Notes: generated by a model from the letters alone, not told the origin. DNA of 64,000 nt from Nocardia sp. NBC_01730 (GCF_035920445.1 NZ_CP109162.1:620001-684000), one strand, 5' to 3'; numbered from the stretch's first letter, positions 9,101 through 19,747 are shown. Program-made: numbers and translations.

Positions 9101-12100
9101 TATGGGGTCCTGATCGGAAACCCCACTGCGGAGCGGGTGGAAGCGTCCGGACGCCGGCCGGAGTGGCGCCGTAGGCAGCAGCGCTTCGGCCGGGCAATCC
9201 GCGCCTGGGTTGAGTCAGGGTCATCAGCGTTGTGGCTGCTGGGCGATCTGACGGGCGATTCTTCGTTGCAGTCGGACCTACGCGAGCGCGGCAAGTTCGA
9301 GCTGGTTACCGCCGAATCGGAGAAGCGGACGATGGGGCGGGCCCGGAGTTATTCGTCGCTCGACGAACTCGTATGCTGGCTCGAAAGTCAAGGGCATTCC
9401 GCGGCGGCGGTGGTGACGACGGGTGTGCCCGGTGACGAGGTCGGTGACCACTATCTGCTGGAGAATGATCAGGGCCGCATCGTCATGCACCCGACCACCG
9501 ACGTTCCGGCCGCCGTGGTGCCACCGAGGATCCGGGCTCGGCCCGGCGTAATCGAGGCCATCCCGGTCCGGCCTGGCGGCCGAATGCACCATCGGGCCGA
9601 TGATCTGGCCAAGCGTGACCGCGATCCGGTGTCTCGGCTCGAGATCATCGTCGACCTGGGAAGGCCGGGCCCCTGGACCCGCGCCGTCCGGGACAAATTC
9701 CTCGCCGCGATGCGCCTCGGCGTCGACGGTGTCGCCGTCGAAATCGGTACGGCCGACGACGTCGAGGCATTGGCGCGGATGAGCGCATGGGCGCTGACTT
9801 TCGGTTGGCGTGGTGCATTCGTAGGGCACTTCGTCTTGACCGAGGGCACGGACTACAGACGAGAGGCGAAGAAACCGATCCCGCGGACTGACAATCCACC
9901 GCGGTTGGAGATGAGGCTTCTGGTGAAAAGGACGGTCGGCATCCTCGAGAGTTTCGAGCACCGCTACCGACTGGGCAGTTCGGACCGCGAATACTCGGCG
10001 CGCATCAAGGAACTTCTCTCGCCCAACGGCCAGCTGGTCACCCTTCGGCAATCGAATGATGACGATCCTGACCGGGAATGCTGGTCGGGCGGCCAACTCA
10101 TCGGATTGGTCACCGCGAATCCACAGTCGTTGCGCGAGGAGATGAGCCGATGGGCTATGGAATTGCCCGCAGCGGCTCCGGTGCCCTATCGGATTCCTGG
10201 TGTGTCGGGTGTCGCCGCCGCGCCGAAATCGGGTGCGGGTGGTGTTGGCGCGGCGCTTTCTCTTGTCGCACAGCGTCACCCGGGGGCGTCCATTGATGTT
10301 GCCGGTGCCGGTCCGGTGATGTCGCTGGGCGAGTTGGAGACGCGTGGGCGTAATCGTGCGAGGCATGTCCTCGGTCCGTGGGCTGCGGCCGAGAACTTGC
10401 GAGACAGTGCGATCGGTGCCACGACGCTGCTGCTCGGCCAGCACAACGGGCCGATCGATCGGTACGGGGTCGCGACCGAGCCGTACGTTATGACGGTCGC
10501 GGACCTAGGAAACGGTCCCGAAGTCACGATCACTGAACCAGGCGCGGCGGAGCCGATGCCGTACGACGTGTGGGTCCAGCAACCGCGGGCAGTGACGATG
10601 TGGTGGGAAATGTGCTGGAATCCGGACGATTCGGCCGAGCTCCCGGCGGAGTTGTTCGGCCCCAGCCGGATCCGTCCGATCTCGCTGATCGGCCCCTATC
10701 GTCCAGTAGACGGAGACCTGGGCAACGAGGATGCGACGGTGGCCGCCGCCGACGAGATCGATGAGGTCGACACCGGCGTAGTGGATGGCCTGAATGCCCG
10801 TGGCGAAGGGCGGGGCCCGCGGTATCGGGACCCCCATCATCGTATGGAGGGCCCACCGGATCTGAGTCGTTTGGGGAATCTGGGCGCGGTACCGCGCCCA
10901 GATAATCGGGCTCCGCGGCGTGGGCCTGGTACCGGCGGTGCGCCGAGCAACCCACTGCCGAGCTCCCGTGATCCCGAACCATTGCTCGAGCAGTTGCTGG
11001 TTCTGCTTCCCGACCGTGACTGGGTACACGGCCTGATCGAAACAGCTCCGGGTGCTCTCGAAGCCGTACCGACCTCCGCCGAGACAGTGCGGATCGTGGA
11101 ACGGTGGTGGGAACAACTCGGAGACGCCGGACAGGCGGTGATGATCGAACGGTATCCGACCTTGATCGGCAATCTGCCGGGCGTTCCGATTTCTGTACGG
11201 TACGACGTGAATTTCAGGCAGCTGTGTCGAAAATATGCCGAGGTGCACGCGCAATATCTCGAGGTACAAGAGCGCTCCTCGATCATTCAAGTGGAGCTGC
11301 TGGCGCGTAAATCTGATCTGAAATCAGCGATCTATTCGCTGCGCTGGAATGCCAGCAGTGATTCCGGGCGGCTGCCGGCGCCAGCAGGTCTGGTCTCGTA
11401 CCTTTCTGATGACCACGGCGATCTAATGGTGGTGCTCGTCGGAAGTCTCTTTGCGCAATCGCTGACGTGGTACCTTCCGCCGAACGCCGCCACCTTCCTG
11501 CATTTGGCCTCGGGTGTGCACGATATGCGACGGCATATCGAGGCGACTGTGCTGACCGCTCTGCCGACTGGCAGACTTCTTCCACTCGAGTCGGACCCGA
11601 CCGCTGCTGCCGTCCTACTGGTCGACAACCGCCACCGCGGTTCGATCAATCCGCGTAGTCGGTTGGCCACCGGATTGATTCGATATGTCGACGAAATCAT
11701 GGCAATTCGCGCCACCAGTGCCGATCCGGCGACAATGCCGAAGAACTACTGGTTGGGTTGGGGGGCCGGTGCCGCGGTCGTGCACGCGGCGCTGCGGCGC
11801 CTGGACACAGCGAACAGTGCGGTGTGTGAGAAGGCGATCCTCATCGACGCGGGGCCGGCGGCCCGGCTGGCCTTCCGTAGATCCGACGACGTATATCTCT
11901 TTTCGGGTGTAGGCCGTTCGAGAGATCCCTTCGGATTCTCTGACAACGACTCGCGGATCCTCAAACCCTCGCAGGCGACCATCTCACGCATCGTCGGAGA
12001 CCGCTACCCTGGGGTCGGCGTTGAACCAACAGGTACAGAAGAGGTTTCGTTTGTCGAGGTGTCCCGGCTGCCTGGATCGGACGGCGTAGCGGAAGTCTTT

Positions 12101-15100
12101 CCGCCCAACTATCTGGTGCCTATGGCTGTGTATCAGTTCGGGGCGTTGATCGGCCGCGAATTGCGATTCGAACGAGAAATCGGAATGACCGGCGCCGATG
12201 AGGAGGAACTGGAGGAGATGGTGGGCGGGCGCCTGCGTCCGTTCGGTTCCTACGAGAGCGTGATCGAACACCTGCTGGAGCTGGCACGTTCGGATCGCCG
12301 GAGAAATCCGTGGGACTCACCGTCTGCTTTGCTGCTCGGACAAGGTGCGCACGGCGTCGGCCATTTGATGTGCATGACCGTTGACGGTGACAATATCCGT
12401 ATCAGCTCCGCCAAGAGCGCGATGCGGATGCGTTCCTATCGACCGGACCAGTTGCCCCGGGTCGAGTGGCTGGCGGCGATCGTGGCGGACGCCGCGGGCG
12501 AACTGACCCATCCGGTGTCCGAATGTGCACCGATGCCGCGTTCAGAGGTTCTGATCGGTCCCGACGTCACCGCCCGTCGCTGGCCGTTCCCGGTGCGGGG
12601 GTCTGTGCTGGTGGTCCGCCCCGATCCGGAAACGGACTCGGGCGGAGACGAATCCACCGAAAACGCCTGGCGGTCGCCCAGCGAATTCGAAGAGATTCGC
12701 CGTGTACTGGACGCATTCTTCGACCCGCGCGACCACGACTACGTGGGACCGGTGACGCCCGCCGATCTCGAAACCAAATACGGTATCGCGGTCGAGGAAC
12801 AGGAAAAGATCCAGAACTTGCTCGACCGCCTCGGGGGTTGTTATCAGCTGGCCGTTTGGGATTCCAATCCGGATGCCGCGCGATTGCGTGCCGAGGGGAA
12901 GTGCATTCCGAAACTGGCCGGGATGTACATGAAAACATTGGATCGGCTGGACTGGATACTGGGTGCTGAGAGACAGCATCTCGGAAAGCTGGGCATATAC
13001 CTGCCCCAGCTACCGATGTGGTTGCGGTCGTTGGTGACACCAGAGCAGTGGTCGGCGTTGGAGAAACGCGCCGAACTCCGTCGCGGCGAATACTTCATGT
13101 GGCTCAATTCTCCGCCGCCGGTACCGGCCGACGTAGTGATCGGCCCGGACAACGTACTTTACATGTGTAACGACGACGGGGAATGGTTGCCGGTCGGTTC
13201 GGACATCGACGGGGCTGAATTCAAGGTTCTCGACGGGCTCGGCCACGAACTCAACCCTGTCGACTACGACGTGGCGATGCTGATCCTGAACGAAATGGGT
13301 CTGTTCCAGCACGGTGCGACCGCCGGGTGGCTGGCTCGGACCCCACCGGAGGCAGCGGTCAAACGTCAAGTGCTCAGCAAGCAGACTCGGATGACGGTTT
13401 TCCGTCCGGGCGAGCCGCCGCGTCGAGAACGCAGCCCCCGGCCCGAGGAAGCACGTTCCCTCGGTGACCTTCCCACACTGACCGATACGGGCCTGACGAG
13501 CCGCGCTTATCTCTGGCTCGCACGAACCCGCCCTACGGATACGACAAACAAGCCGACCCGCAGGAGCCCGGATGCGCTACTAGGGATCGCGCCGCCGCGG
13601 GCCTTCGGTCGGCCTGCCCGGCTGTTCTCCGGACATCCTCCGTCTCGAGGGGATTCCGAGACAGGCACTCGTTCGGACGGCGAGCAGCAGAACGACGGTG
13701 TCTCCGAACGAGATCAGGCAGTCGAGGCACTCAGGACTGCGTTGGTCCGGATCGCAGTTCCGCTGCGTAACGCGTTGGAGGCGATGCGGAAGGTAATCAT
13801 CGACTCCTATGGCCCGAACGGTGCTGCCGGCCCCGCCGCGCTGCGAGATACCTATACCCGGGACCCCGACGCAGTCTTCCTGGTCGCCGAGTTGATGCCG
13901 GAGGAAGATCGGGAGCGATTCCAGGCATTCCTAGCCGGGAACGCGGATACGTTCCCCGCGTACTTCGCCGCGACCGTGTTCACATACCTTCCGTCGAGCA
14001 CCACCCTGACCGTGAATGCGAGGTTCGCGGAGCACGTTGTCGCCACACTGATCGATCAATTCGGCCATGACCAGATTCGTGTCGTCCTGCGCGGCTATCC
14101 GGCGGATCTGCGAATGATGCTGGAATTGCTGGTATTTGGGCTGGCCCGCGACGCCGAGTCGGAGGCGACTGTCAGGTCCGCGATCGAGGAAGGCTCGGTG
14201 TGGAACAACCCGTTCGTCCACCTGTTCACCGACCTCACCGGCGGCAGCACTCCGTCGGTGGACGAACGAACTGCGTGGGACGAAGTCTGCCGAAATGCTC
14301 TCGATCGCACGGGAAAGTGGCGAGAGTGTCTGCTCGAACTCGATGAAATCGACGAGGAGGCAGTCGATTTCATGGCCGGGTGGCTGTTCGCCAACCGTTT
14401 TCCTCGAGAACTGGCGCAGGAGTGGGAACTGGAGACCGAGGAGGTCCGGGACCTGCATCACCGTGCCATGGTGCAGATGGACCGTCTGTTCGCCAATTGG
14501 CGGCCGGAGTCGGAGCGCAGAAACGCAGAGCTGTCGGCTCAGCCGATGACGACGGGCGAACGGGCCCTGCACCGCGGTGAACCTATCGAGGTCGGCTGGC
14601 TCAGTTCCGGCCGCAGTGACGCGCATCGGATCATGCGGTTCGCGGACAATCCTGGCAAGTCCTACCTGTTCACCCCGCTCGCCGCCCGCGGCGAGGAGTT
14701 GCCGCCGGCTTTCGCGCCCCTGGCGATGCGGGATGTCGGCATGCATCGAGTGGACCATAACCTGCTCGGCTATGGCGTGACACCCGTTGCGACGCCGTAT
14801 TATTCGTCGGATTCGGCGGCGTGGGGAGTGCTCACCGAGCTGCCCGCCGGTGCGCTTCCGCCCAATCTGCGGGCTGGCGGAACGACCGATCCAGCGCCCC
14901 TGGCGCGCTTCCTCGATCCTGTGTATCGACAGCAGATGTTCGTGCTGTTCTGTCTCACGCGGGCCTGCGGCGGGTTGTCGATGAACATGGGCGCTGACCA
15001 GCGGACGCCCACCTTTCCCTATGTGCCATTCATTCCGGCCGACGACGGCGCAGAGCCGCGATACGCGCAATGGGCCGATTTCGTCCAGATGGGTCTGCGG

Positions 15101-16165
15101 CAGCCACTGCTGCCCGAGGTGCTGGAACCGTTGCTGGAGATCGATCCTGACGAGTTCGCGGCAACGCTACGTCAGACGGTGCTTCCAGAAGGGCTCGCAC
15201 CGCCTACGGAGGATGAGATCGCCGACGCCGTGCGTCTTCTGGAAGAAATCCAAGACCATGGGATGGTCACAGGCACCGCATGGCCGGAGGTCGAGCAACT
15301 GATCCCGACAGCGGTGACCGACCTTCCCCCCGCGGCGGAGCTGCGGACGATGGCGGCGCACTGGCGGTCGCAGGTGGACTACGACTATCCCCTGGGCGTG
15401 CTCAATGCCGCGGAGCTCGAATGCTATTACGGCGTGACCTGGGAATTGGCGCGGGACCTCCAGCGTGCCGCCGACATCGAGGGCGTCGTCATCGGTGTCC
15501 GGCCAATGAACCCGTGGGCAACCGGGCAGCTGCGATTCGGGCTCACCCGGCCGAAACCGCAGAGTGTCAAAGACAAGTCGTCCTCGAACGAGGATGTCGC
15601 ACTCGGTCGTCGGCCGAGTTTGATCGGGCTCGTCCTGGCCGGTGAACCGATGCTGCCGCCGGTGCTCCCCACCGACCCGGCCGCTCGGAACAGATTGTTC
15701 ACCCGTTACGAACGGCGCATGAGCGAGTGGCGTGCCGCATGCGCGAGGCCGGATCTGACCATCGACGAGAACCAGGTTGTGCGTCTGGTGGGAGAGAGCG
15801 AACCCGTCGGACCCGACACCGACCTCTACGAACTGCTGCTGCCCCCGGACATGATCCCCATCGACGATCCGTCCACCTACGAGCGGATACTGACCCGGCT
15901 GAGACTGGTGCATGGTCTCCCGGTCGAGCATGGCGCGCTTCGCCAGTGGGATCCGAAGGATGCCAAGGGATCCGAGCTCAAATTGCGACTCATGGAGGAC
16001 CACGAGCCCGGCGGGGTGCCGATTGTCCGATTCATACCGGGTGAGGAACGCGCGTGGGCGGTATCCGGGGTGATGGCCGACGAAGGTATAGCTGTCGGTG
16101 ATATGCCGCCGGAGGTCATGGCCATGCCGATCGGTGCGCTCGCGCCGGGAGTGCGTCGGCCGTAG
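6168..16165 (+). CDS. Giant multidomain toxin-like protein with C-terminal edema factor/ExoY-type cyclase domain; N-terminus lost
   Basis: About 3330 codons run without a stop from the IS701 border to TAG at 16163; the true start was removed by the insertions. Visible in order: a sigma-70 region-2-like stretch (GDERAFEQLWAGVETQVYEY, about 6680) and region-4-like HTH (7060-7190); further HTH-like segments at about 7930, 8990 and 14360; papain-toxin-like segments near 9345, 10360 and 12240 with GDHYLLENDQGR and GHLMCMTVDGDNIRI; a DUF1023-like region (about 11080-12160) whose nucleophile elbow reads GWGAGA with no Ser; and a C-terminal domain (about 15340-16165) resembling class II adenylyl cyclases: RPMNPWAT, a Lys pair ending KDKSS, DTDLY and EHG. 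Probably a secreted or polymorphic toxin; no signal peptide or secretion motif can be checked. Immunity-type genes follow. Confidence 0.75.
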
Positions 16166-16188
16166 AGCAGTCGAACCGGATACTTCAT

Positions 16189-16431
16189 TTACTGCTTTTC
16201 CCCGAAGATGTCCGCTATCACTCGGGCCATTGTGACGCGTTCACTTCTTTCGTCGAGTCGCCGAATTGCTTCGCGGGCGAGCAATTCGTCTTCGGCTTTG
16301 TCGAATGCCTCGACCATTTCGAGCGGGACCAACGCTGCTATCGGTTTCCCGTCGCGGAGGATGATGGCTTCTTCGCCGCCGTGGGCCTCGTCTACGTACC
16401 GGGCGAGGTACCACGCGGGTTGCGACCGCAA
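16189..16431 (-). pseudogene. Phd/YefM-type antitoxin, N-terminally damaged
   Basis: The readable part, VDEAHGGEEAIILRDGKPIAALVPLE, is the conserved core of Phd/YefM antitoxins. A helical C-terminal tail follows (LLAREAIRRLDERSERVTMARVIADIF). The first residues (MRSQPAWYLARY) do not match the usual beta-strand start, and the frame joins the VapC remnant immediately upstream. A deletion seems to have removed the antitoxin start and most of the toxin gene, leaving this 80-codon frame. It may still be translated. Confidence 0.55.
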
Positions 16432-16439
16432 AGCCCACG

Positions 16440-16651
16440 GCGGCCGCCGTGGCGGCGATCATGCCGTCTGCGATGCGCCGTCGTCCAGCGGGCATGGTCG
16501 CGATGCTGTAGCGGATCTCGCCGACGGTGACCGCCGACAGGTACAGGGTTTCGACGGTCTGGTCATCGAGCCAGGCCAATGACCCGCGCATTCGGAGCCT
16601 TGGTGGTGGATTCTCCTGGCCCTGGCCGCAGACTTCGGTTCGGCAGTCCAC
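16440..16651 (-). pseudogene. VapC-type PIN toxin remnant
   Basis: The frame contains WLDDQTVETLYLSAVTVGEI and RYSIATMPAGRRR, which matches the second segment of VapC PIN-domain toxins. It then jumps to IAATAAAVGFAVATR, normally some 40 residues further on, and runs into the antitoxin region. The acidic catalytic N-terminus (normally LDTNV) is absent. This is a deletion-collapsed toxin and is unlikely to cleave RNA. Confidence 0.6.
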
Positions 16652-16678
16652 GGTGCCGACCCGGATCGACGTGCGGGC

Positions 16679-16948
16679 TCAATCCTCGTAATGTGACCCC
16701 ACCTGCACCACAACGATTTCGGTGTCGGTGACCAGATAGATCAACCGATGCTCGTGGCTGATGCGGCGTGACCAGTGTCCGGCCAGTTGGTGCTTCAGCG
16801 GCTCGGGCTTGCCGATGCCCGTGAACGGATCATGAAGTGCTGCGTCGATCATCTTGTTCGCGCCTTTGAGCACGTCGCGATTCGTGGTGAGCCATGCCTT
16901 GTAGGACTTCCAGCCTTGCGCGGTGAAGGTGAGTTTGCGGTCCGTCAT
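16679..16948 (-). CDS. yoeB: YoeB/Txe-family ribosome-dependent mRNA interferase toxin
   Basis: An 89-residue protein with the YoeB layout: LTFTAQGWKSYKAWLTTNR near the start, GKPEPLKHQLAGHWSRRIS with the conserved Glu and Arg, HRLIYLV, and a C-terminal GSHYED carrying the His-Tyr pair expected at the active site. Family members cut mRNA in the ribosomal A site and are neutralised by YefM. The ATG overlaps the stop of the antitoxin gene by one base, so the two are translationally coupled. It appears intact. Confidence 0.88.
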   Translation of the reverse strand: MTDRKLTFTAQGWKSYKAWLTTNRDVLKGANKMIDAALHDPFTGIGKPEPLKHQLAGHWSRRISHEHRLIYLVTDTEIVVVQVGSHYED

Positions 16949-17211
16949 CAGTCGGCGTCCGGATCGATCAACTCATGGGCTTCGGTTCGTCCGGATCGGG
17001 CGTCCTCGGCGGATTGGAGCAAGGTGACACCGCCATGGGTGCGCAGCACGTAGAGAGTTTCCATCAACGAATTCCAGTCGCTCTCCGCTACCAGGACCGC
17101 GTTCTCACCGGTCTTGGACACGACTGTCACGGTGTCGTGGTCATCATTGACCTGCTGCACCAAGCCGAACAGGTTCTGGCGCACGTTCGATATAGGTAGG
17201 GCTTTGGCCAT
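16948..17211 (-). CDS. yefM: YefM-family antitoxin
   Basis: An 87-residue antitoxin of the Phd/YefM fold: MAKALPISNVRQNLFGLVQQ, VTVVSKTGENAVLVAESDWNSLMETLYVL, and a C-terminal tail with acidic patches that would wrap YoeB. It is the first gene of the pair and overlaps yoeB by one base. A palindrome lies 17 bp upstream (17228-17249), fitting autorepression by the complex. It appears intact. Confidence 0.88.
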   Translation of the reverse strand: MAKALPISNVRQNLFGLVQQVNDDHDTVTVVSKTGENAVLVAESDWNSLMETLYVLRTHGGVTLLQSAEDARSGRTEAHELIDPDAD

Positions 17212-17227
17212 GAGCGTATCCTATCAA

Positions 17228-17249
17228 GTCGTACAAGTTATGGTACGAC
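17228..17249. promoter_or_regulatory. Palindromic operator upstream of yefM-yoeB
   Basis: GTCGTAC and GTACGAC form a perfect 7-bp inverted repeat separated by 8 bases, lying 17-38 bp upstream of the yefM start. YefM operators carry GTAC-centred palindromes, so autoregulation is likely. That it is the binding site is inference. Confidence 0.6.
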
Positions 17250-17449
17250 AATACTTCGAGGAGCTGCTCGTTTGCCCGGCATCAACACCTCCGTGACCGC
17301 CTCGTCGCGGCTGAGCATCGTCTTTCGGTTCAGCAGCACGACAACCACGGCGTCGGCGAACACGTAGTTCTCCCAAGCTGGCTTTCGGGCCAGGCGGGCC
17401 TATTGAGCTGGAAGTGGAACAGTGCCGGGATCAGGATGCTCCCAAGCCT
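17250..17449. other. 200-bp stretch without a convincing gene
   Basis: On the minus strand one frame reads plausible protein (PAWENYVFADAVVVVLLNRKTM, then LSRDEAVTEVLMPG) between about 17275 and 17395. It has no recognisable start or family match. It may be a relic of a gene lost between the toxin-antitoxin pair and the repeat protein. No terminator or promoter stands out. Confidence 0.35.
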
Positions 17450-19747
17450 TCATCGGCCGAGGATGCGACGAAGCGCTCCACGGTCGTAGTGCAGATAGAT
17501 CTCGGCGAGAGTATCGACCGGTGCTCGGTAGCCGGGACCGCCGGACGCCGATACCAGGTAGCAGTCGATGCCTGCCTTCCGGGCGTACTGCCATTGCAAC
17601 GGCCGGACCTGCCGGAAGACCTCACCGCAGTACCAGGCCGCGCCGTCGAGGAAGTCCGCATGGGCCTTGTCCTCGAGCAACTGCTCCGGCAACGGGGTCA
17701 CCTCGAGAATGAGATCCTCCAGCGTGTCGAGTGATTCGGGCGAGAAGTCCCAGGTGTGACCCACGCCGTATCGGGCGATCCAATCGGGAAAGCCGCGTTC
17801 GCGATCGGACAGCCAGGAGGCAAGGTAGTCGGCATCGGACTGCTTGCGCCGGGACTTCTTGCGTTGTCGTCGGTCCATGGCCTTCTTCGCCCGGTCCGCT
17901 CGGGTGCCGTTCACCCAGCTGCCGTATTTGCTGTTCAGTCGGTCGCGGTCGTTCTGACCGAGCATCAGATCGAAGAAGACGGCGGGCTTCACGCGGGGAC
18001 TGAGATAGACGATGCTCTGCAGGCTGTCATAAGAGTCGAGCATGGCGATCTCGAGACACTGGAGCGGGTCGTCCGGTTGAGGTTTCCTGAGGTATTGGAT
18101 GTAGCGCCAGTGTGACGGTCTGGCGCGGCGCAGGACTTCACCGAAATACCAGAAGGCACCCGCGAGGAATGTGGCATTGTCCGGGCTGAACAGTTCCCCG
18201 CGTGTCGGGGTGACGTCGAAGATGACCGACGTCAGTGCCTCCAGCGATTCTCGGGAGAAGTCCCAGGTGCGGTCCGCGCCGTAACGCGCGACCCAGTCCG
18301 GGAACTCGTGCTCGCGCTCGGCACACCAGGTCTGCACGACCGCTGGTGCGGGGACCGGGCGGGGGGCCTGTGACCTCACCGGACGCCAGTCTCGGCTTCT
18401 CGTCCGCAGCTCGCCTGCGCGACGCTCCCACGCCGAATACACCCGGGTGAATGTCACCCCGTCCCGCATCCGGCGAGCCAGCAACACCAGGTCGATCGTC
18501 GCCACGCTGACCAGACCCGGACCGCCAACCATCTCAACCGTTGTGCCCGACCACTTGCCACCACCGACAAGGAGCAGGGTCTCGCCGAGATAGCCGGCGA
18601 CCGCTGCATCCAGCTCTGGATCTGGACCGGCGTCGAGCAGCAACTCCTCGAACCGGCGTAGCGAATCAGCGGAGTGGTCCAGTGGGATGCCCACCTCGCG
18701 GAGCGACTCGAGGCGTGACGCGAAGAAGTGTCCCCACATTTGCGACGGCGTGAGCCAGTCCGTTCCGGTCCACACACATTCGGTGAGGGGAGGGATCGCC
18801 TCCGGCACTTTTCGAGGAGCCCAGGACTCGATCCGGCGCAGCAGGTTCAGGGGGTGACCGTCTTGCACAACGTCATGCAGCGCGACGGCCGGTGACCAGC
18901 TGAGGCTGCGGCCAGATTCCTTGGTCACGTCGAAGTCCTCGCGCGCCTCGCGACCGTGCCGAATGCCCCAGTGCGACGGTGCCGCGCGACGCAGGATCTC
19001 CCCCAGGTACCACGAGGCACCGTCGGCGAACGCCGCATTCGCCGGATCCTGGAACTGCTCCGGTGTGGGAGTGATCCGATACATCTGCTGCACAAGGGCA
19101 TCGACGCTGTCGAGCGAGAAGTCCCACGTGTGGCCTGCGCCGAAGCGCGCGACCCAGTTCCCGAACTCGCGGTCGCATTCGACCAGCCAGGCCTCGAGGT
19201 ATTTGCCTTCGAACCACTCCAGTCCTTCCGGCGCAACTCGGTCCCGGCCGGGAGTGGGTTCCCGGATCGGCTGCAATCCGGGATGTGCTGCCGCGTGGGC
19301 CTGTGCGGCTTCCGCCCAGACCGTGTATATCTCCTCGAAACTGTCGCCGCCGGACTTCTCGACGAGATCGACCGGCGCCACCGGCGGCAGACCGAGCGCG
19401 TCGTCGGCAAACACCAGCGGCTGCCCGAATGTGGGGCTGCCCGGTGTGTCGTCCCAGTCCCAGCGGCCGTTCGCGACCCCGATAAGGGTTTCGCCGAGAT
19501 AGGCGGCCACGGCGCCGGTGAACGACGACCCCATCTCGTCGAGGCCCGAGGCCTGAATAGCCCCCTCCAGCGGAAACAACGACTCCATCGAATAATCCAG
19601 CACGATGTCGTCGGGCAGCAGGTCCTCCAACAGACCGGCGACCACGCTGATATGGTCGAACCATTCATCGAGGTGCGACGGCTCGTCGGCCATAGTCGGG
19701 TCGGCAGCCATCCTGGACTCCTCCATGCTCAGTTCCCACGATGCCAC
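17450..19747 (-). CDS. 765-residue protein of repeated Trp-rich modules, possible poly-immunity protein
   Basis: Three clear copies of a module of about 70 residues occur near residues 191-260, 478-548 and 650-720. Each contains W[VI]AR[FY]G, HTWDFS or RTWDFS, a Leu-rich helix, a TPT/TPL-type turn, then G[AS]xWYxGE[IV] and a conserved W. Two more distant copies (FTGAVAAYLGETL near 80 and AVAGYLGETLLLVGGGKW near 395) share the AYLGE-L core. No signal peptide or membrane segment is seen. I do not recognise a named family. The tandem modules, the solitary position after the giant toxin-like gene and the many immunity-type neighbours suggest a poly-immunity protein. ATG 19747 is used; ATG 19726 is an alternative. 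Confidence 0.7.
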   Translation of the reverse strand: MASWELSMEESRMAADPTMADEPSHLDEWFDHISVVAGLLEDLLPDDIVLDYSMESLFPLEGAIQASGLDEMGSSFTGAVAAYLGETLIGVANGRWDWDDTPGSPTFGQPLVFADDALGLPPVAPVDLVEKSGGDSFEEIYTVWAEAAQAHAAAHPGLQPIREPTPGRDRVAPEGLEWFEGKYLEAWLVECDREFGNWVARFGAGHTWDFSLDSVDALVQQMYRITPTPEQFQDPANAAFADGASWYLGEILRRAAPSHWGIRHGREAREDFDVTKESGRSLSWSPAVALHDVVQDGHPLNLLRRIESWAPRKVPEAIPPLTECVWTGTDWLTPSQMWGHFFASRLESLREVGIPLDHSADSLRRFEELLLDAGPDPELDAAVAGYLGETLLLVGGGKWSGTTVEMVGGPGLVSVATIDLVLLARRMRDGVTFTRVYSAWERRAGELRTRSRDWRPVRSQAPRPVPAPAVVQTWCAEREHEFPDWVARYGADRTWDFSRESLEALTSVIFDVTPTRGELFSPDNATFLAGAFWYFGEVLRRARPSHWRYIQYLRKPQPDDPLQCLEIAMLDSYDSLQSIVYLSPRVKPAVFFDLMLGQNDRDRLNSKYGSWVNGTRADRAKKAMDRRQRKKSRRKQSDADYLASWLSDRERGFPDWIARYGVGHTWDFSPESLDTLEDLILEVTPLPEQLLEDKAHADFLDGAAWYCGEVFRQVRPLQWQYARKAGIDCYLVSASGGPGYRAPVDTLAEIYLHYDRGALRRILGR

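Noticed and set aside
10505..11290. Minus-strand frames inside the giant gene (several of 100-390 codons)
   Set aside because: They are shadows expected in GC-rich DNA; the plus strand keeps one frame for 10 kb with real domain motifs.
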